Positions 27,299 to 37,334 of a stretch of DNA of 64,000 nucleotides are shown piece by piece. Where the stretch lies: NCBI GenBank assembly GCA_004353515.1, contig SMNZ01000005.1, positions 248,001 through 312,000 on the forward strand. The letters are read 5' to 3'. Both the position numbers and the translations under genes were made by a program. Below the pieces are notes generated by a model, which did not search any database, was not told the DNA's origin, and saw only the letters and a program-made list of their open reading frames with translations. Numbering within the stretch: position 1 is the first letter of the stretch; every line of letters starts with the position of its first letter. The DNA is from Alteromonadaceae bacterium M269. GTDB lineage: Bacteria > Pseudomonadota > Gammaproteobacteria > Enterobacterales > Alteromonadaceae.

Positions 27299-28161
27299 TG
27301 AAAAACATTCATTTTAATGCCTTTTTTAAGCTAATGCGTGCTGATAAGCCCATTGGCAGCTATCTTTTACTTTGGCCTACTTTAATAGCGTTATGGTTTG
27401 CAAGTGAAGGATTACCTGATCTAAAGATTCTAGCGGTATTTGTTGCTGGTGTATTTGTTATGCGCTCTGCAGGTTGTGTTATTAACGATATTGCCGATAG
27501 AAAAGTAGACGGGCATATAGAACGTACCAAGCACCGGCCGTTGGTAAGTGGTGAAGTGACAACTAGACAAGCGTTGGGCTTGTTTGGTTTTTTGGTCTTG
27601 ATAGCTTTGGGTCTAGTACTACTGCTGGATTGGAAGACGATTCTGTTGTCGATAGGCGCACTGGTTTTGGCGACTTGCTACCCATTTATGAAGCGCTTCA
27701 CTTATTTGCCTCAGTTTGTTTTGGGAGCGGCTTTTAGTTGGGCAATTCCGATGGCGTTTATGGCGATACAAGGTGAAGTGCCACTTTGGAGCTGGTGGTT
27801 GTATCTAGCCAATCTTTTATGGACAGTGGCTTACGACACGCAGTATGCCATGGTTGATCGTGAGGATGACCTGCTGGTGGGAGTGAAATCTACCGCAATA
27901 TTGTTCGGTCAATACGATAGAGCGATTATTGGCTTACTTCAGTTTGTCGTTCTGGCCATTATGGGAGCCATAGGATTCAAGCTGCAATTCAATACAGCGT
28001 ATTATCTGTTATTGTTCGTGGTAGCAGCTTTATTTATCTACCAACAATATTTGATTAGAGGGCGAGAAAGGGAACCTTGCTTTAAAGCGTTTTTGAACAA
28101 CAATTATGTAGGTCTCGTATTGGCATTTGCTGTTGTCAATCAATACGCAAATTATTTCTAG
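27295..28161 (+). CDS. ubiA: 4-hydroxybenzoate octaprenyltransferase
   Basis: The 288-residue integral membrane prenyltransferase joins a polyprenyl chain to 4-hydroxybenzoate. Two aspartate-rich motifs bind the prenyl diphosphate through magnesium: '[21 protein letters not shown]' region near 64-85 and '[13 protein letters not shown]' near 182-194. '[20 protein letters not shown]' near 13-32 is the first helix, and eight or nine helices are predicted. It overlaps ubiC by four bases, as in many relatives, and is nine bases from the chemoreceptor gene. ubiD, a later step, lies at 35 kb. Confidence 0.96.
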   Translation: MMKNIHFNAFFKLMRADKPIGSYLLLWPTLIALWFASEGLPDLKILAVFVAGVFVMRSAGCVINDIADRKVDGHIERTKHRPLVSGEVTTRQALGLFGFLVLIALGLVLLLDWKTILLSIGALVLATCYPFMKRFTYLPQFVLGAAFSWAIPMAFMAIQGEVPLWSWWLYLANLLWTVAYDTQYAMVDREDDLLVGVKSTAILFGQYDRAIIGLLQFVVLAIMGAIGFKLQFNTAYYLLLFVVAALFIYQQYLIRGREREPCFKAFLNNNYVGLVLAFAVVNQYANYF

Positions 28162-28170
28162 GAGCACAAT

Positions 28171-30132
28171 ATGGGTGAATGGTTAGGAAAGTTATGTAGT
28201 CCAGCAAAAAGCCTAATGTCTCAGTTTAGGTATTCTATTAAATTCACCATCGTGAGTTTGATATTCCTTGTGCCGCTTAATATCAGCGTGTTTTTGTTAT
28301 GGTACGAATATACCGACTCCATTCGTTTCACTCGCCAAGAACTCAAAGGCTTGACCGTTATTGAGTCAACCTCTCAGGAACTCAGCGCCGTCTCTATGGC
28401 AATGATCCATCATAGAACGGTGGGTGACAGCATTACACAAAGTACAATAAATAGAGAGTTAAAAGCGCTAGAAGAACTTGATAGTGATCAAGCTAAACAA
28501 GCATTTGCTGCTTATAAAGAAATCTCGAAAGGCGGCTCGCCGACTGAGATGTTCAGTGAGCTACTCGTATTTAAACAAGCTGTTACTGATTATAGTAATT
28601 TGGAGTTGGATTTAGAGTTAGACACCAGCTATCTCATTTCTAGCTTAGTGAGCACATTGCCTAAGCTCCAAGGACAATTTGTTGAAACCGCCTCTCATGC
28701 CGCAGAAGTGACACAAGCAGGGCGTTTTACTGCTGACAGCTTTATCAATCTCTCTAACAGTAATCAAGCACTTCCCGATGTCATTAATCGCGTTAGTCAT
28801 GATCTTAGTGTGGCTTATTCTGCTAACGCTGATTTAAGAAGTCGTTTGGGTAGTTCCTGGTCTTCACTGGAAAGTAATCTGAATGATTATCAACGCTGGG
28901 TCCAAACACAAATACTCGACCCTGACAGCATTCAGGTTAGTTATGATGAACTGATCAGGCGCAGTGAATCTGTGAATAAGGAAGTATCGGACTTTAGCCA
29001 GTCACTATTGCCCATTCTGCGAGAACTGCTAAATAAGCGGATTATGGACGCTCAGACCAAGAATATATTTGTTATGGCTATATCCACGATCGCTGTTGGT
29101 TTAGCAATTTACTTGTTCTTGGGCATGTACTTCTCGGTAACCGACAATATTAAAGATGTTGTTATGACTGTGCATTGTATTGCCGATGGTGACTTGACTG
29201 CGAGAATCAAGGTGCAAGGCCGTGATGAGATGCGTGCCATCGCTCAAGACACCAATCGAATGGCGGAGAATTTGGAGATGCTCGTCAGCCGTATTAGTGA
29301 TGCGATTGATACGCTCAGTGATTCCGCACGAAATTTAAAAGAAGTCACACAACAAACCATTATTGGCGTTGATGAGCAGAAAAGTGAGACAGCTGCTATT
29401 TCTAGCTCTATGAGTGACTTAACAGCAGTCGCATCGCAAGTGGATGAGAACTCAGCAACAGCTTCTGAGTCAGCTATGGTGGCTGAGAAGGAAGCGCAAC
29501 AAGGTATGAATTTGGTTGAAAGGCTGCAATCGGTCATGCGTGATATGCAGAACGAGTCAAGTCGCTCTCAGGAAGCGCTCAATCGTTTGGTAAATGACAG
29601 CAAAGACATTGGTCAAGTTTCGAATGGTATCAATGAAATTGCTGAGCAAACTAACTTACTGGCATTAAATGCGGCAATCGAAGCGGCGCGTGCGGGAGAA
29701 CATGGACGAGGCTTTGCTGTGGTAGCAGACGAAGTTAGGACACTGGCTAAGCGCACTCAGGATCAAACAGGGCAGATCCACGATATTGTTAGCAAGTTAC
29801 AACAAGCGACACAAGATACTCATACTAGCATGGAGCAGAGCCGTGAACAGATGGATCTGAGTGTAAAGGAGTCAGAAGTTGTCGGTGAAGCACTGATGAG
29901 AATCACCGATGTTATTGGCACTATCAACACTGTGAGTACAGAAATTTCCGGAGCTGCAACTAATCAAAGCCGAGTCACTAACGAAGTTGCTAACCAAGTT
30001 GATCACATTGCTAATATTTCAGAAAGTACTAAAGATGGTGCAGAGAATACTAATAGGTCAGCTGATCAACTTTTATCTTTAGTAGAAACGCTACGCAGTG
30101 AATTAGCGGCCCTACAAAAGGGACCTCAATAA
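28171..30132 (+). CDS. Methyl-accepting chemotaxis protein
   Basis: The 653-residue chemoreceptor has two membrane helices (about 22-45 and 293-315) enclosing a mostly helical periplasmic sensor of about 245 residues. A HAMP domain (about 317-370) is followed by a long coiled coil with the receptor tip '[49 protein letters not shown]' spread over about 488-535. There is no C-terminal pentapeptide for CheR/CheB docking (it ends ALQKGPQ). The ligand is unknown. A strong AGGAG precedes ATG 28171. It is cotranscribed with ubiCA by spacing, an odd partnership, and the repeat C follows seven bases after its stop. Confidence 0.94.
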   Translation: MGEWLGKLCSPAKSLMSQFRYSIKFTIVSLIFLVPLNISVFLLWYEYTDSIRFTRQELKGLTVIESTSQELSAVSMAMIHHRTVGDSITQSTINRELKALEELDSDQAKQAFAAYKEISKGGSPTEMFSELLVFKQAVTDYSNLELDLELDTSYLISSLVSTLPKLQGQFVETASHAAEVTQAGRFTADSFINLSNSNQALPDVINRVSHDLSVAYSANADLRSRLGSSWSSLESNLNDYQRWVQTQILDPDSIQVSYDELIRRSESVNKEVSDFSQSLLPILRELLNKRIMDAQTKNIFVMAISTIAVGLAIYLFLGMYFSVTDNIKDVVMTVHCIADGDLTARIKVQGRDEMRAIAQDTNRMAENLEMLVSRISDAIDTLSDSARNLKEVTQQTIIGVDEQKSETAAISSSMSDLTAVASQVDENSATASESAMVAEKEAQQGMNLVERLQSVMRDMQNESSRSQEALNRLVNDSKDIGQVSNGINEIAEQTNLLALNAAIEAARAGEHGRGFAVVADEVRTLAKRTQDQTGQIHDIVSKLQQATQDTHTSMEQSREQMDLSVKESEVVGEALMRITDVIGTINTVSTEISGAATNQSRVTNEVANQVDHIANISESTKDGAENTNRSADQLLSLVETLRSELAALQKGPQ

Positions 30133-30138
30133 GTCGTA

Positions 30139-30404
30139 GGGGCTGTTGATCTTTACTGTACAGTTTTGCAGCGAGTTGTTGATTATTTAGGCAAAGAAGA
30201 GACTGTGCCGTGTAGTCATTCATCTACATAAACAGGCTCTGATGCAGTATAAATAACCAACAAACGCTGTCCATAGGATTCGTTATAAAGCATTTTGTTC
30301 TTTGTTGTGCACTTTTGACTGATATTGATAAGCCTTCAAGTCCACGCCTCGATCAAAAAGCTTTTATTGAGAACAAAATCTATACAGCAAAGATAAACAG
30401 CCCC
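30139..30404 (-). repeat. MITE-like element, GGGTCTGTTGATCTTTG family, copy C (266 bp, inverted relative to B)
   Basis: The element begins GGGGCTGTTGATCTTTACTG and ends CAGCAAAGATAAACAGCCCC. Its reverse complement aligns with copy B end to end. Both flanks are TA (30137-30138 and 30405-30406), suggesting a TA target duplication. It lies between the convergent chemoreceptor and plsB genes and contains no usable frame. Confidence 0.85.
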
Positions 30405-30435
30405 TAGTGGCTTCGTAAAAAAGCCACAAAATCTC

Positions 30436-32883
30436 TTATTGTTTAATCTGAATGCGCTCAATACTCTGAGCAATGTCTGGTGAAATTAGGCTGATCACCA
30501 ACTGTTGCAGTTCAGACGTCTGTTCAGAGTGCTGTAATAAGCCTTCATCACTAGCATCTATCAATTCGTTATCTTTCAATGCATTGATAAAAGTCGATAG
30601 CACATTCTTGTCATAGAATTCAGGTGCACTGATGCCGTGAAGTGAGGATAAACGCTCCGCTAACTGTCTACTCTGACGCTCCAGAACACCACGTTGAATA
30701 CGGTTTTCTTTATCAAGTAATGTCAGTACCAAAGCATAACGCTGCAGTGTTTCCTGAATGGTTCTATTGATAAGCCACAATGAGTAAAAAGCTTTTTCAG
30801 TGTGTTCAGGTGCGCAAACCTTCCGCCCTTTTTGTACAAGTAAGCCGATCGACTTCATCTTCTGAAGGGTTTCTTCAGCATATTGAGTGCACTCTTCAGG
30901 TGTCATATACAAGAAAAGTTCTTTTTGAAGTAAGGGGTATAACTTATCGACTAGTTGTAAAAGCTGAGACTTTTCCATGCCTTTATTGGCTAGTACACCA
31001 GCTGCCAATAACGCGGGAATAGTAAATAAGTGCAGGATGTTATTTCGATAATAAGTTTGAGCGATAGCAGATTTCTTGTCTAAAGAAACAATTTTTCCGA
31101 AGCTATCCTCATGCGTTTCAAACTTCTCTAGTGAGAGGGTCTTTGCCAGTATCTCCGATGGCGTTCCTTCTGGAAGCGTCATTAAATGGCTATACGGTGA
31201 TTCTCTAAATAAGGTTAGAGTATGTTCTAACGCAGTAATAAGCTCGTATTCGGACATGGCTTTTCGTTTTGAAGCCAGAATACAAGTTGAAACCAGTGCC
31301 ATGCCACTGATGGCTGTAGCTTGGTTGATACTGCACATAACATGATTGGCTAATGAGTTTACTGTTGGCGTCAACCAAGCAGGTTTTTTATCCTGTTCGC
31401 CATCAATTGTTTCTCGCCAGTTTTCGACCTTTTTGTCCAAGAATTGGTTGAGAGAAATCGGCTCACCAAAATTCAGGAAACCGGTCCCGTAATTCCTTAA
31501 TTTCCTGATGGCTGAGAAAATATTAAAGAACGATTCTTTTTGTTTATCCTTGCCCTTAAGCTCCTTAAGGTAGCTATTAACTTCCATCACGTGTTCATAG
31601 CCAATATAGACGGGTACTAAGCTGACAGGGCGATTAATACCTTTCATCATGCTCTGTAACGTCATAGCGAGCATACCTGTTTTAGGTGGCAACAGACGGC
31701 CTGTTCTACTGCGCCCGCCCTCAAGGTAGTACTTAACTGAGTAGCCTTTGTTGAATAGGTGCTCTAAGTATTCTCTAAATATGGCTGTATAGAGTTTGTT
31801 TCCTGCAAAGCTACGGCGTAAAAAGAATGCGCCTGCCCGTCTAAAAATCCCCCCTAACGGCCAAAAGTTAAGATTAATACCCGCCGCTATATGAGGCGTT
31901 ACCAGGCCTTCGTGGTATATGGCGTAGGTCAAAAGTAGATAATCCATATGGCTGCGATGACAAGGAACGTAGATGATCTCATGGCCATTAGCAGCCAACT
32001 CCCTGACTTTATCTGCATGGCTAACCTTGATGCCAGAATAAATCTTGTTCCAGAGCTTTGTCAGTAGTCTGTCAGCTAACCTAATTAAGCCTTCGCGATA
32101 ATCTGCGGCTATCTCTTCAATGTATTTCCGAGCTAACTGTTTTGCTTCGGCCTGCGTTAGCTTTTTACTTTGGGCTTCGTCAGCAATAGCTTTCTTGACA
32201 GTCTCTGAACCCAAAACCGCATTAAACGTCTGCTGTCTCTCTAACATCCTAGGGCCAGCAAAGGACTGGCGCTTTCTCAGGAAGTGGGTGCGGGCGACCC
32301 GAATCAGCTTCTGTGCGAGCTGACTATCGGTACCATGAGTATCGAACATAGCACGAGAAGAAACCGCTTTACTGAAAACGACAAAATTGTCTCTACCAAG
32401 GAATAAAACAATGAAGAATTTTCTAAGCCAGCTGGGAGAGGCTCTATCCGCAATTAAATCTGTCCAACCAGGGTTGGATTTGCCGGGATCTCTTCCCCAA
32501 AACACGGAAACAGGCACGATTTGAAGATCGAGATCAGGATCTTCACGATGCTTTTGGAATAAGGTGGCAAAGGTGTTCATGACATCCGTGGTCTTATTGG
32601 TCTTTCTTACCACAGCTTGCGGACGCTCTAAGAAAACACAGTTTTCTTGAGCGAGTCCACCGATGTCTAACTTCTGCATGGGTTTTGGCATATCAAATTG
32701 TTTTGTTGCTTCGGCCAAAGCAACTTGATCAGTTGCAGATGCAGTTCTCAACAAGTAAAGAATAGGCTTGTTGATATCGATACCAAGTTCCTTTGAAATA
32801 TCCGCTGGAATGCACTTCGTTTTTAACAGCCATCGGGTCGGCTGTTGAACTGCCAGAAGGAAAAATTTCCGTAACCAAATCAT
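30436..32883 (-). CDS. plsB: Glycerol-3-phosphate 1-O-acyltransferase
   Basis: The 815-residue inner-membrane enzyme acylates position 1 of glycerol 3-phosphate at the start of phospholipid synthesis. The acyltransferase motifs are in order: 'VPCHRSHMDYLLL' (H-x4-D, near 309), 'GGIFRRAGAFFLRRSF' near 350, 'YYLEGGRSRTGRLLPPKTGM' near 388 and 'VSLVPVYIGYEHVME' near 423. The length is typical of PlsB (about 807 in E. coli). Location beside ubiA with opposite strand is conserved in Vibrio and relatives. It is separated from the chemoreceptor by repeat copy C. Confidence 0.97.
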   Translation of the reverse strand: MIWLRKFFLLAVQQPTRWLLKTKCIPADISKELGIDINKPILYLLRTASATDQVALAEATKQFDMPKPMQKLDIGGLAQENCVFLERPQAVVRKTNKTTDVMNTFATLFQKHREDPDLDLQIVPVSVFWGRDPGKSNPGWTDLIADRASPSWLRKFFIVLFLGRDNFVVFSKAVSSRAMFDTHGTDSQLAQKLIRVARTHFLRKRQSFAGPRMLERQQTFNAVLGSETVKKAIADEAQSKKLTQAEAKQLARKYIEEIAADYREGLIRLADRLLTKLWNKIYSGIKVSHADKVRELAANGHEIIYVPCHRSHMDYLLLTYAIYHEGLVTPHIAAGINLNFWPLGGIFRRAGAFFLRRSFAGNKLYTAIFREYLEHLFNKGYSVKYYLEGGRSRTGRLLPPKTGMLAMTLQSMMKGINRPVSLVPVYIGYEHVMEVNSYLKELKGKDKQKESFFNIFSAIRKLRNYGTGFLNFGEPISLNQFLDKKVENWRETIDGEQDKKPAWLTPTVNSLANHVMCSINQATAISGMALVSTCILASKRKAMSEYELITALEHTLTLFRESPYSHLMTLPEGTPSEILAKTLSLEKFETHEDSFGKIVSLDKKSAIAQTYYRNNILHLFTIPALLAAGVLANKGMEKSQLLQLVDKLYPLLQKELFLYMTPEECTQYAEETLQKMKSIGLLVQKGRKVCAPEHTEKAFYSLWLINRTIQETLQRYALVLTLLDKENRIQRGVLERQSRQLAERLSSLHGISAPEFYDKNVLSTFINALKDNELIDASDEGLLQHSEQTSELQQLVISLISPDIAQSIERIQIKQ

Positions 32884-33237
32884 AAATAAATCTCAGAATA
32901 AAATCGTTAGAATTATAACATAGGTCCGATATCAATTATTGCACCAAAGTCCGATTAATCAGGTGTTTAACGCATTTAGTAACATATTAGCGAGTATTGA
33001 TTTTCGAGAGATTGCGACTGTTTTTTTCGCTCACCAAAATCAAAATTTTTAAGTCAGTAGATTCCAGAAAATGTAATTCTGTTTGTATGCTTACATCCAA
33101 GGAGAAAAAATTCGTATTAAAAATAAGCATTTTTGGCTAAAAAACGATATATTTAATGCTTGATAAAATATCTGGTAACGGCATTTAGTCGAACCCTCTA
33201 GCGTATTTAAAAACAATAACAACGCAAAAGGTTTTTG
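32884..33237. other. Divergent intergenic region between plsB and a diguanylate cyclase gene
   Basis: The 350 bases are very A+T-rich and must hold the promoters of both genes. I see no repeat-family end, stable hairpin or convincing ORF. AAGGAGAAAAAA at 33101-33112 looks like a ribosome site but is followed only by an ATT-started 17-codon frame. Confidence 0.5.
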
Positions 33238-34146
33238 ATGATTAAATCTTTAAAATCAATATTTGTGGCTTTTAGGCGAAGTGGTGGCGTCGTAAATCGC
33301 AAAGGCTTGAATTTTATTGGTCTCAATCTCGTTATCAGTGTCGCGTTTGTTGTTTTTTGTTGGAAGTATGGAAGTCAGGAATTAGAAACGCCTAACTACC
33401 TTAGCGTCACTTTACGCTTTTTAGTGCTTTCGACTTATTTCGCGATGTTTTCGCTTATTGTGTTTATCCTGCTCAAGCGACACATCAAGTACTCTGTGAT
33501 TACGGGGCTTTTTCTCAATCAACTTGGCGCTTTAATCTCTCTACTCGATCTCTTCTGGATCTTTAAATCTGACTCCCTGTTGCTGCTGCGCGACTTCATG
33601 TATCTATCTGGTGGTATTTTTATAGCTATGGGATCCACTCTGTGGGTGGTCTTTACCTATAAAATGTCTATTCAAGATGCGCTAACTAAAGCGCATAACC
33701 GACGCTTTTTTGAGGTTGCCATCGAACATCATCTCAAAGGTCATCAGAACTCTGCTAAAGGCAGTTTTTTGCTCTCACTAGACATTGATGACTTTAAACG
33801 CGTCAATGATGATTTTGGCCATTCTGCTGGCGACAAAGTACTTAAGATTGTCACCAAAGTACTGAGGACAAGTGCCAGATCGAACGACATCATATGTCGA
33901 AGTGGTGGGGAAGAGTTTGAAGTGCTCCTGCTAAACTGCGATCTATCTAATGCGAAAGCTATTGCTCAGCGTGTGTTGGATAATTTGTCACGTAACACGC
34001 CACAAAACATGCCCTGTTTAACAGCGAGTATCGGATTAACAGAGATTAGGTGTGGTGATTCAGCTGACTCTGCCCGTAAACGAGCTGATGACGCAATGTA
34101 TCAAGCAAAGCGTACTGGCAAAGCCAAGTTTGTATATCAAGATTGA
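33238..34146 (+). CDS. Membrane diguanylate cyclase (GGDEF)
   Basis: The 302-residue protein has four or so membrane helices in the first 145 residues with short loops, so the sensor is membrane-embedded rather than periplasmic. The GGDEF domain (about 148-300) has 'DALTKAHNRRFFE', 'LLSLDIDDFKRVNDDFGHSAGDKVL' and the active-site 'RSGGEEFEVLL' near 222. RSND stands five residues before GGEEF, so the product-inhibition site is present. It should make cyclic di-GMP. ATG 33238 with AAAAGG upstream is preferred to the TTG directly before it. It is monocistronic and converges with fre. Confidence 0.92.
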   Translation: MIKSLKSIFVAFRRSGGVVNRKGLNFIGLNLVISVAFVVFCWKYGSQELETPNYLSVTLRFLVLSTYFAMFSLIVFILLKRHIKYSVITGLFLNQLGALISLLDLFWIFKSDSLLLLRDFMYLSGGIFIAMGSTLWVVFTYKMSIQDALTKAHNRRFFEVAIEHHLKGHQNSAKGSFLLSLDIDDFKRVNDDFGHSAGDKVLKIVTKVLRTSARSNDIICRSGGEEFEVLLLNCDLSNAKAIAQRVLDNLSRNTPQNMPCLTASIGLTEIRCGDSADSARKRADDAMYQAKRTGKAKFVYQD

Positions 34147-34164
34147 TTGTTCTTTAACCTAAAC

Positions 34165-34193
34165 TATATAAATAACAGTGAGTTATTTATATA
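34165..34193. terminator. A+T-only 12-bp hairpin between GGDEF gene and fre
   Basis: TATATAAATAAC at 34165-34176 and its exact inverted copy at 34182-34193 enclose AGTGA. The structure overlaps the last codons of fre. It has no G+C core, so termination strength is doubtful, but it is the only structure between these convergent genes. Confidence 0.45.
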
Positions 34194-34882
34194 AAGGCGT
34201 AGGCATCACCAAACAAACTTTCCGTCTTCAATCCTTGCTTGCTAAAGTCTTCTCTGACGACAGCTGCCATTTCAAAGCGTCCAGCAACATAGACCGAGAA
34301 TGGAGATAAGTCTTCGAAATCTCCCATAACAGCTTGATGCACTAAGCCTGTTTTGCCTGTCCAATTGGATTCAGGTTCTTGGACAACAGGAACGAAGTGA
34401 AACTTTGGATGCTGGCTTTCTAACGCTAGTAATTCTTGATGTTCGTATAATTCAGGTAGCTGTCTAGCACCCCAATAAAGATAAACAGGGTTTTCTAATG
34501 GTTGCTCAAGCAGCTTCTGTAAGATTGAACGGGTATAAGAATAACCTGTCCCGCCTGCCAATAAGATAATGGGAGAATCAGTGTTCTGCTTTAATGATGC
34601 TTGGCCTAAAGGTCCTTCAATAACTGCAGTGCCTTTTTCAAATTGTTCCAATACTTCCAATGCGTAACTGTTGCCAGGCATTGCGCCTATGTGAAGCTCA
34701 ATGGTACCGTCTGCTTTTTGTGCATTGGCAATGGAGAATGGGCGACGATCATTTTCACCCATAACCACCTGAATGTATTGCCCAGCTAAAAATGACATAG
34801 GCTCTTCGGGCGTCAATACAACACGTTTAACGCTTGTTGTTAGATTTTCAATTTTAGTAATTTTACAACGTGTTTCTGACAT
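34187..34882 (-). CDS. fre: NAD(P)H-flavin reductase
   Basis: The 231-residue enzyme of the ferredoxin-reductase fold reduces free flavins with NAD(P)H. Signatures are 'FLAGQYIQVVMGENDRRPFSIAN' near 31-53 (flavin site, RPFS), 'LLAGGTGYSYTRSILQKLL' near 106-124 (NAD(P)H site) and the C-terminal 'FGDAYAFI' typical of Fre/LuxG. The length equals E. coli Fre (233). It is three bases from ubiD; a fre-ubiD pair is common in gammaproteobacteria. Reduced flavin may serve iron reduction or prenyl-FMN chemistry, which UbiD needs; the latter is inference. Confidence 0.95.
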   Translation of the reverse strand: MSETRCKITKIENLTTSVKRVVLTPEEPMSFLAGQYIQVVMGENDRRPFSIANAQKADGTIELHIGAMPGNSYALEVLEQFEKGTAVIEGPLGQASLKQNTDSPIILLAGGTGYSYTRSILQKLLEQPLENPVYLYWGARQLPELYEHQELLALESQHPKFHFVPVVQEPESNWTGKTGLVHQAVMGDFEDLSPFSVYVAGRFEMAAVVREDFSKQGLKTESLFGDAYAFI

Positions 34883-34885
34883 TTT

Positions 34886-36367
34886 TTAATCATTCTGTTG
34901 TTTGAAGATATTGAGTTCGTCCCAGATATCATCAACTCTTTGTTTAACATCGGCGTCCATTTCTATTGGCACTCCCCATTCTCTATCCGTTTCACCTTCC
35001 CACTTATTAGTTGCGTCCATACCCATCTTCGAGCCTAAGCCAGAAACAGGGGATGCAAAGTCGAGGTAATCGATAGGAGTGTTTTCGACCATTAGTGTAT
35101 CACGTGCAGGGTCCATACGCGTAGTGATCGCCCAAATAACGTCATTCCAATCTCGAGCGTTTACGTCGTCATCGCAAACAATAACAAACTTTGTGTACAT
35201 GAATTGCCTGAGGAAAGACCATACACCCATCATGACGCGCTTAGCGTGTCCAGGATATTGCTTTTTCATTGTTACAACGGCAAGTCGGTATGAACAACCT
35301 TCAGGTGGTAGATAGAAATCGACAATTTCGGGGAACTGCTTTTGTAAGATCGGCACGAACACTTCGTTTAATGCGACCCCCAATATAGCGGGCTCATCAG
35401 GTGGTCTGCCTGTGTATGTTGAATGGTAGATGGGTTGTTTTCGATGCGTAATGTGAGTCACCGTAAAAACAGGGAATTCATCTACTTCGTTGTAGTAGCC
35501 AGTGTGATCTCCGTATGGACCTTCAGGGGCTTTTTCTTCAGGGTTGATATAACCTTCTAAGATAATTTCTGCTGTTGCAGGAACTTGTAAGTCATTACTC
35601 ACACACTTGGTAACTTCTGTTTTATCGCCTCTAAGCAACCCCGCAAACGCATATTCAGACAAAGTGTCTGGTACTGGTGTTACTGCACCTAATATGGTTG
35701 CTGGATCGGCTCCTAATGCAACTGACACTGGGAAGTTTTCACCGGGATTTTCCTGACACCATTCTCTAAAGTCTAAAGCACCACCTCTATGTGATAACCA
35801 TCTCATAATGACCTTGTTAGGTCCTAATAGCTGTTGACGATAGATACCGAGGTTTTGCCTGTTTTTATGAGGCCCTCGAGTAACGGTGAGTCCCCAAGTA
35901 ATAAGAGGAGCTACATCTCCAGGCCAGCATCTTTGTATGGGAAGCTTTGTTAAATCGACGTCATCACCTTCGGCAACGATTTCCTGACAAGGGGCTTTAT
36001 TAACTTGCTTAGCCGGCATATTTAGCACTTGTTTAAAGACGGGAATCTTTTCCCAAAGATCTTTAATACCCTTTGGTGGTTCCGGTTCTTTTAAGTAAGC
36101 CAGTAACTTACCGACTTCTCGAAGTGACTCCACTGATGATTGACCCATACCCAGAGCAACTCTTTCTGGTGTGCCGAATAAGTTAGCTAAAACAGGGATA
36201 TCACTCCCTTTGGGGTTTTCGAACAAAAGAGCAGGACCTTGTGCTCTAAGCGTTCGGTCTGCTATCTCGGTCATTTCGAGATCAGTGTCTATTTCTTTTG
36301 AGATGCGTACTAATTGACCAATTTTCTCCAATTGATCAATAAAGTCACGTAAGTCTTTGTATTTCAT
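34886..36367 (-). CDS. ubiD: 3-octaprenyl-4-hydroxybenzoate carboxy-lyase
   Basis: The 493-residue prenyl-FMN-dependent decarboxylase acts in ubiquinone synthesis after UbiA. '[22 protein letters not shown]' at the N-terminus, '[22 protein letters not shown]', '[11 protein letters not shown]', '[25 protein letters not shown]' near 280-305 (with the catalytic E..E/D cluster in '[11 protein letters not shown]') and '[14 protein letters not shown]'-type C-terminal '[17 protein letters not shown]' match the family fully. The length matches E. coli (497). It requires prenyl-FMN made by UbiX, which is not in this window. Confidence 0.96.
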   Translation of the reverse strand: MKYKDLRDFIDQLEKIGQLVRISKEIDTDLEMTEIADRTLRAQGPALLFENPKGSDIPVLANLFGTPERVALGMGQSSVESLREVGKLLAYLKEPEPPKGIKDLWEKIPVFKQVLNMPAKQVNKAPCQEIVAEGDDVDLTKLPIQRCWPGDVAPLITWGLTVTRGPHKNRQNLGIYRQQLLGPNKVIMRWLSHRGGALDFREWCQENPGENFPVSVALGADPATILGAVTPVPDTLSEYAFAGLLRGDKTEVTKCVSNDLQVPATAEIILEGYINPEEKAPEGPYGDHTGYYNEVDEFPVFTVTHITHRKQPIYHSTYTGRPPDEPAILGVALNEVFVPILQKQFPEIVDFYLPPEGCSYRLAVVTMKKQYPGHAKRVMMGVWSFLRQFMYTKFVIVCDDDVNARDWNDVIWAITTRMDPARDTLMVENTPIDYLDFASPVSGLGSKMGMDATNKWEGETDREWGVPIEMDADVKQRVDDIWDELNIFKQQND

Positions 36368-36536
36368 GGTTATGCCCTAAGCGAAACTGAGACAAGTATA
36401 TCCTTTGGTGAACGGTGTTACGAGAACATGGCGATAAAGTTTAGTCTGTCAGCTATTTATTTTTGTCTGGCTCTGCGCAAAGAAAGTGCTACTCTAGGAA
36501 CTTCTTCCATTTCTGATGCTGGAAAAGGTTTAGCAT

Positions 36537-36779
36537 ATGCAATTTAGTACAAAAATGTATGATCAATTGAATCTACTTCTTATGTTCCCTACCGACAGCT
36601 TAATGCAAGGATTAAAAATCCATCACGATGCTGATCCTAAGTTAATAGAAGCCGCGAAAAGTCTGTACGAGTTGGGAGTGATAAGCTTGCCTGATGGCGG
36701 ATATTTGACTGATTTGGGGCTTGACTTGATAGAACATGCACAAGTCATTAAGTCAGCACTCACTCCTTCCAAACATTAG
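36537..36779 (+). CDS. TIGR02647 family small protein
   Basis: The 80-residue product has the pattern 'LNLLL.FP.DS..QGLKIHHDADP.LIEAAKSLYELGVISLPDGGYLTDLGLDLIEHAQ', which I recognise as TIGR02647, a short conserved family of gammaproteobacteria with a winged-helix-like second half. The family has been suggested to bind DNA but has no proven role. It is a single gene that converges on yaeQ with five bases between the stops. Confidence 0.8.
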   Translation: MQFSTKMYDQLNLLLMFPTDSLMQGLKIHHDADPKLIEAAKSLYELGVISLPDGGYLTDLGLDLIEHAQVIKSALTPSKH

Positions 36780-36784
36780 ATTAG

Positions 36785-37324
36785 TTAGGAGCTTAACTGG
36801 TTTACTTGAAAGTTTAACGCACTTTCGTCGCTTGTGATAAATAGACCATCTTCATCAATGTTGATGGTTAAAGACATATTTTTCTGAACCAAGCTTTCGA
36901 GAGAGTTGTAAGTTTCTGAGTCAATATGCAGAGCTTGTAGATTATTTAAACCTTCTAATTGAGCCTTATTGGGTTTCCACCAATTTTCTATTGCTGCGTC
37001 GCCATAGCTGAATATCACGACACTGGATGCCCTACCTCTCGCTCGCTTAATGCGTTTTATATCTGGCTGGCCTAAATCAATCCAACGCTCAACTGTTCCA
37101 TCGAGGTTATGTTGCCAAAGATCGGGTTCGTCTGAAGTCGATAAGCCTTTACCAAAGGTAAGTTCTGGGTGTGCGAAAAGAGAAAAGCTGATAATGCGTA
37201 ACATCATTCGTTGTGCAGTTTCTGATGGATGGCACGCAACGGTGAGGGAATGTTCTGCGTAATAATGGCGGCGAAGATCACAGATGTTGAGCTTCGCTTT
37301 ATAAATCGTTGAGCCGATTGCCAT
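36785..37324 (-). CDS. yaeQ: YaeQ family protein
   Basis: The 179-residue product starts 'MAIGSTIYKAKLNICDLRRHYYAEHSLTVACHPSETAQRMMLRI', then has 'SFSLFAHPELTFGKGLSTSDEPDLWQHNLDGTVERWIDLGQPDIKRIKRA' in segments, both diagnostic of YaeQ (181 in E. coli). The fold is PD-(D/E)XK nuclease-like with the conserved 'EPDLW' and 'IDLGQPD' residues. E. coli YaeQ was reported to compensate for loss of RfaH, but its biochemical role is not settled. It lies ten bases from the FKBP gene on the same strand and may be cotranscribed with it. Confidence 0.93.
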   Translation of the reverse strand: MAIGSTIYKAKLNICDLRRHYYAEHSLTVACHPSETAQRMMLRIISFSLFAHPELTFGKGLSTSDEPDLWQHNLDGTVERWIDLGQPDIKRIKRARGRASSVVIFSYGDAAIENWWKPNKAQLEGLNNLQALHIDSETYNSLESLVQKNMSLTINIDEDGLFITSDESALNFQVNQLSS

Positions 37325-37334
37325 TGAATTTATT

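Noticed and set aside
33101-33163. Small ORF after AAGGAGAAAAAA
   Set aside because: Only an ATT start would serve, and the frame ends after 17 codons.
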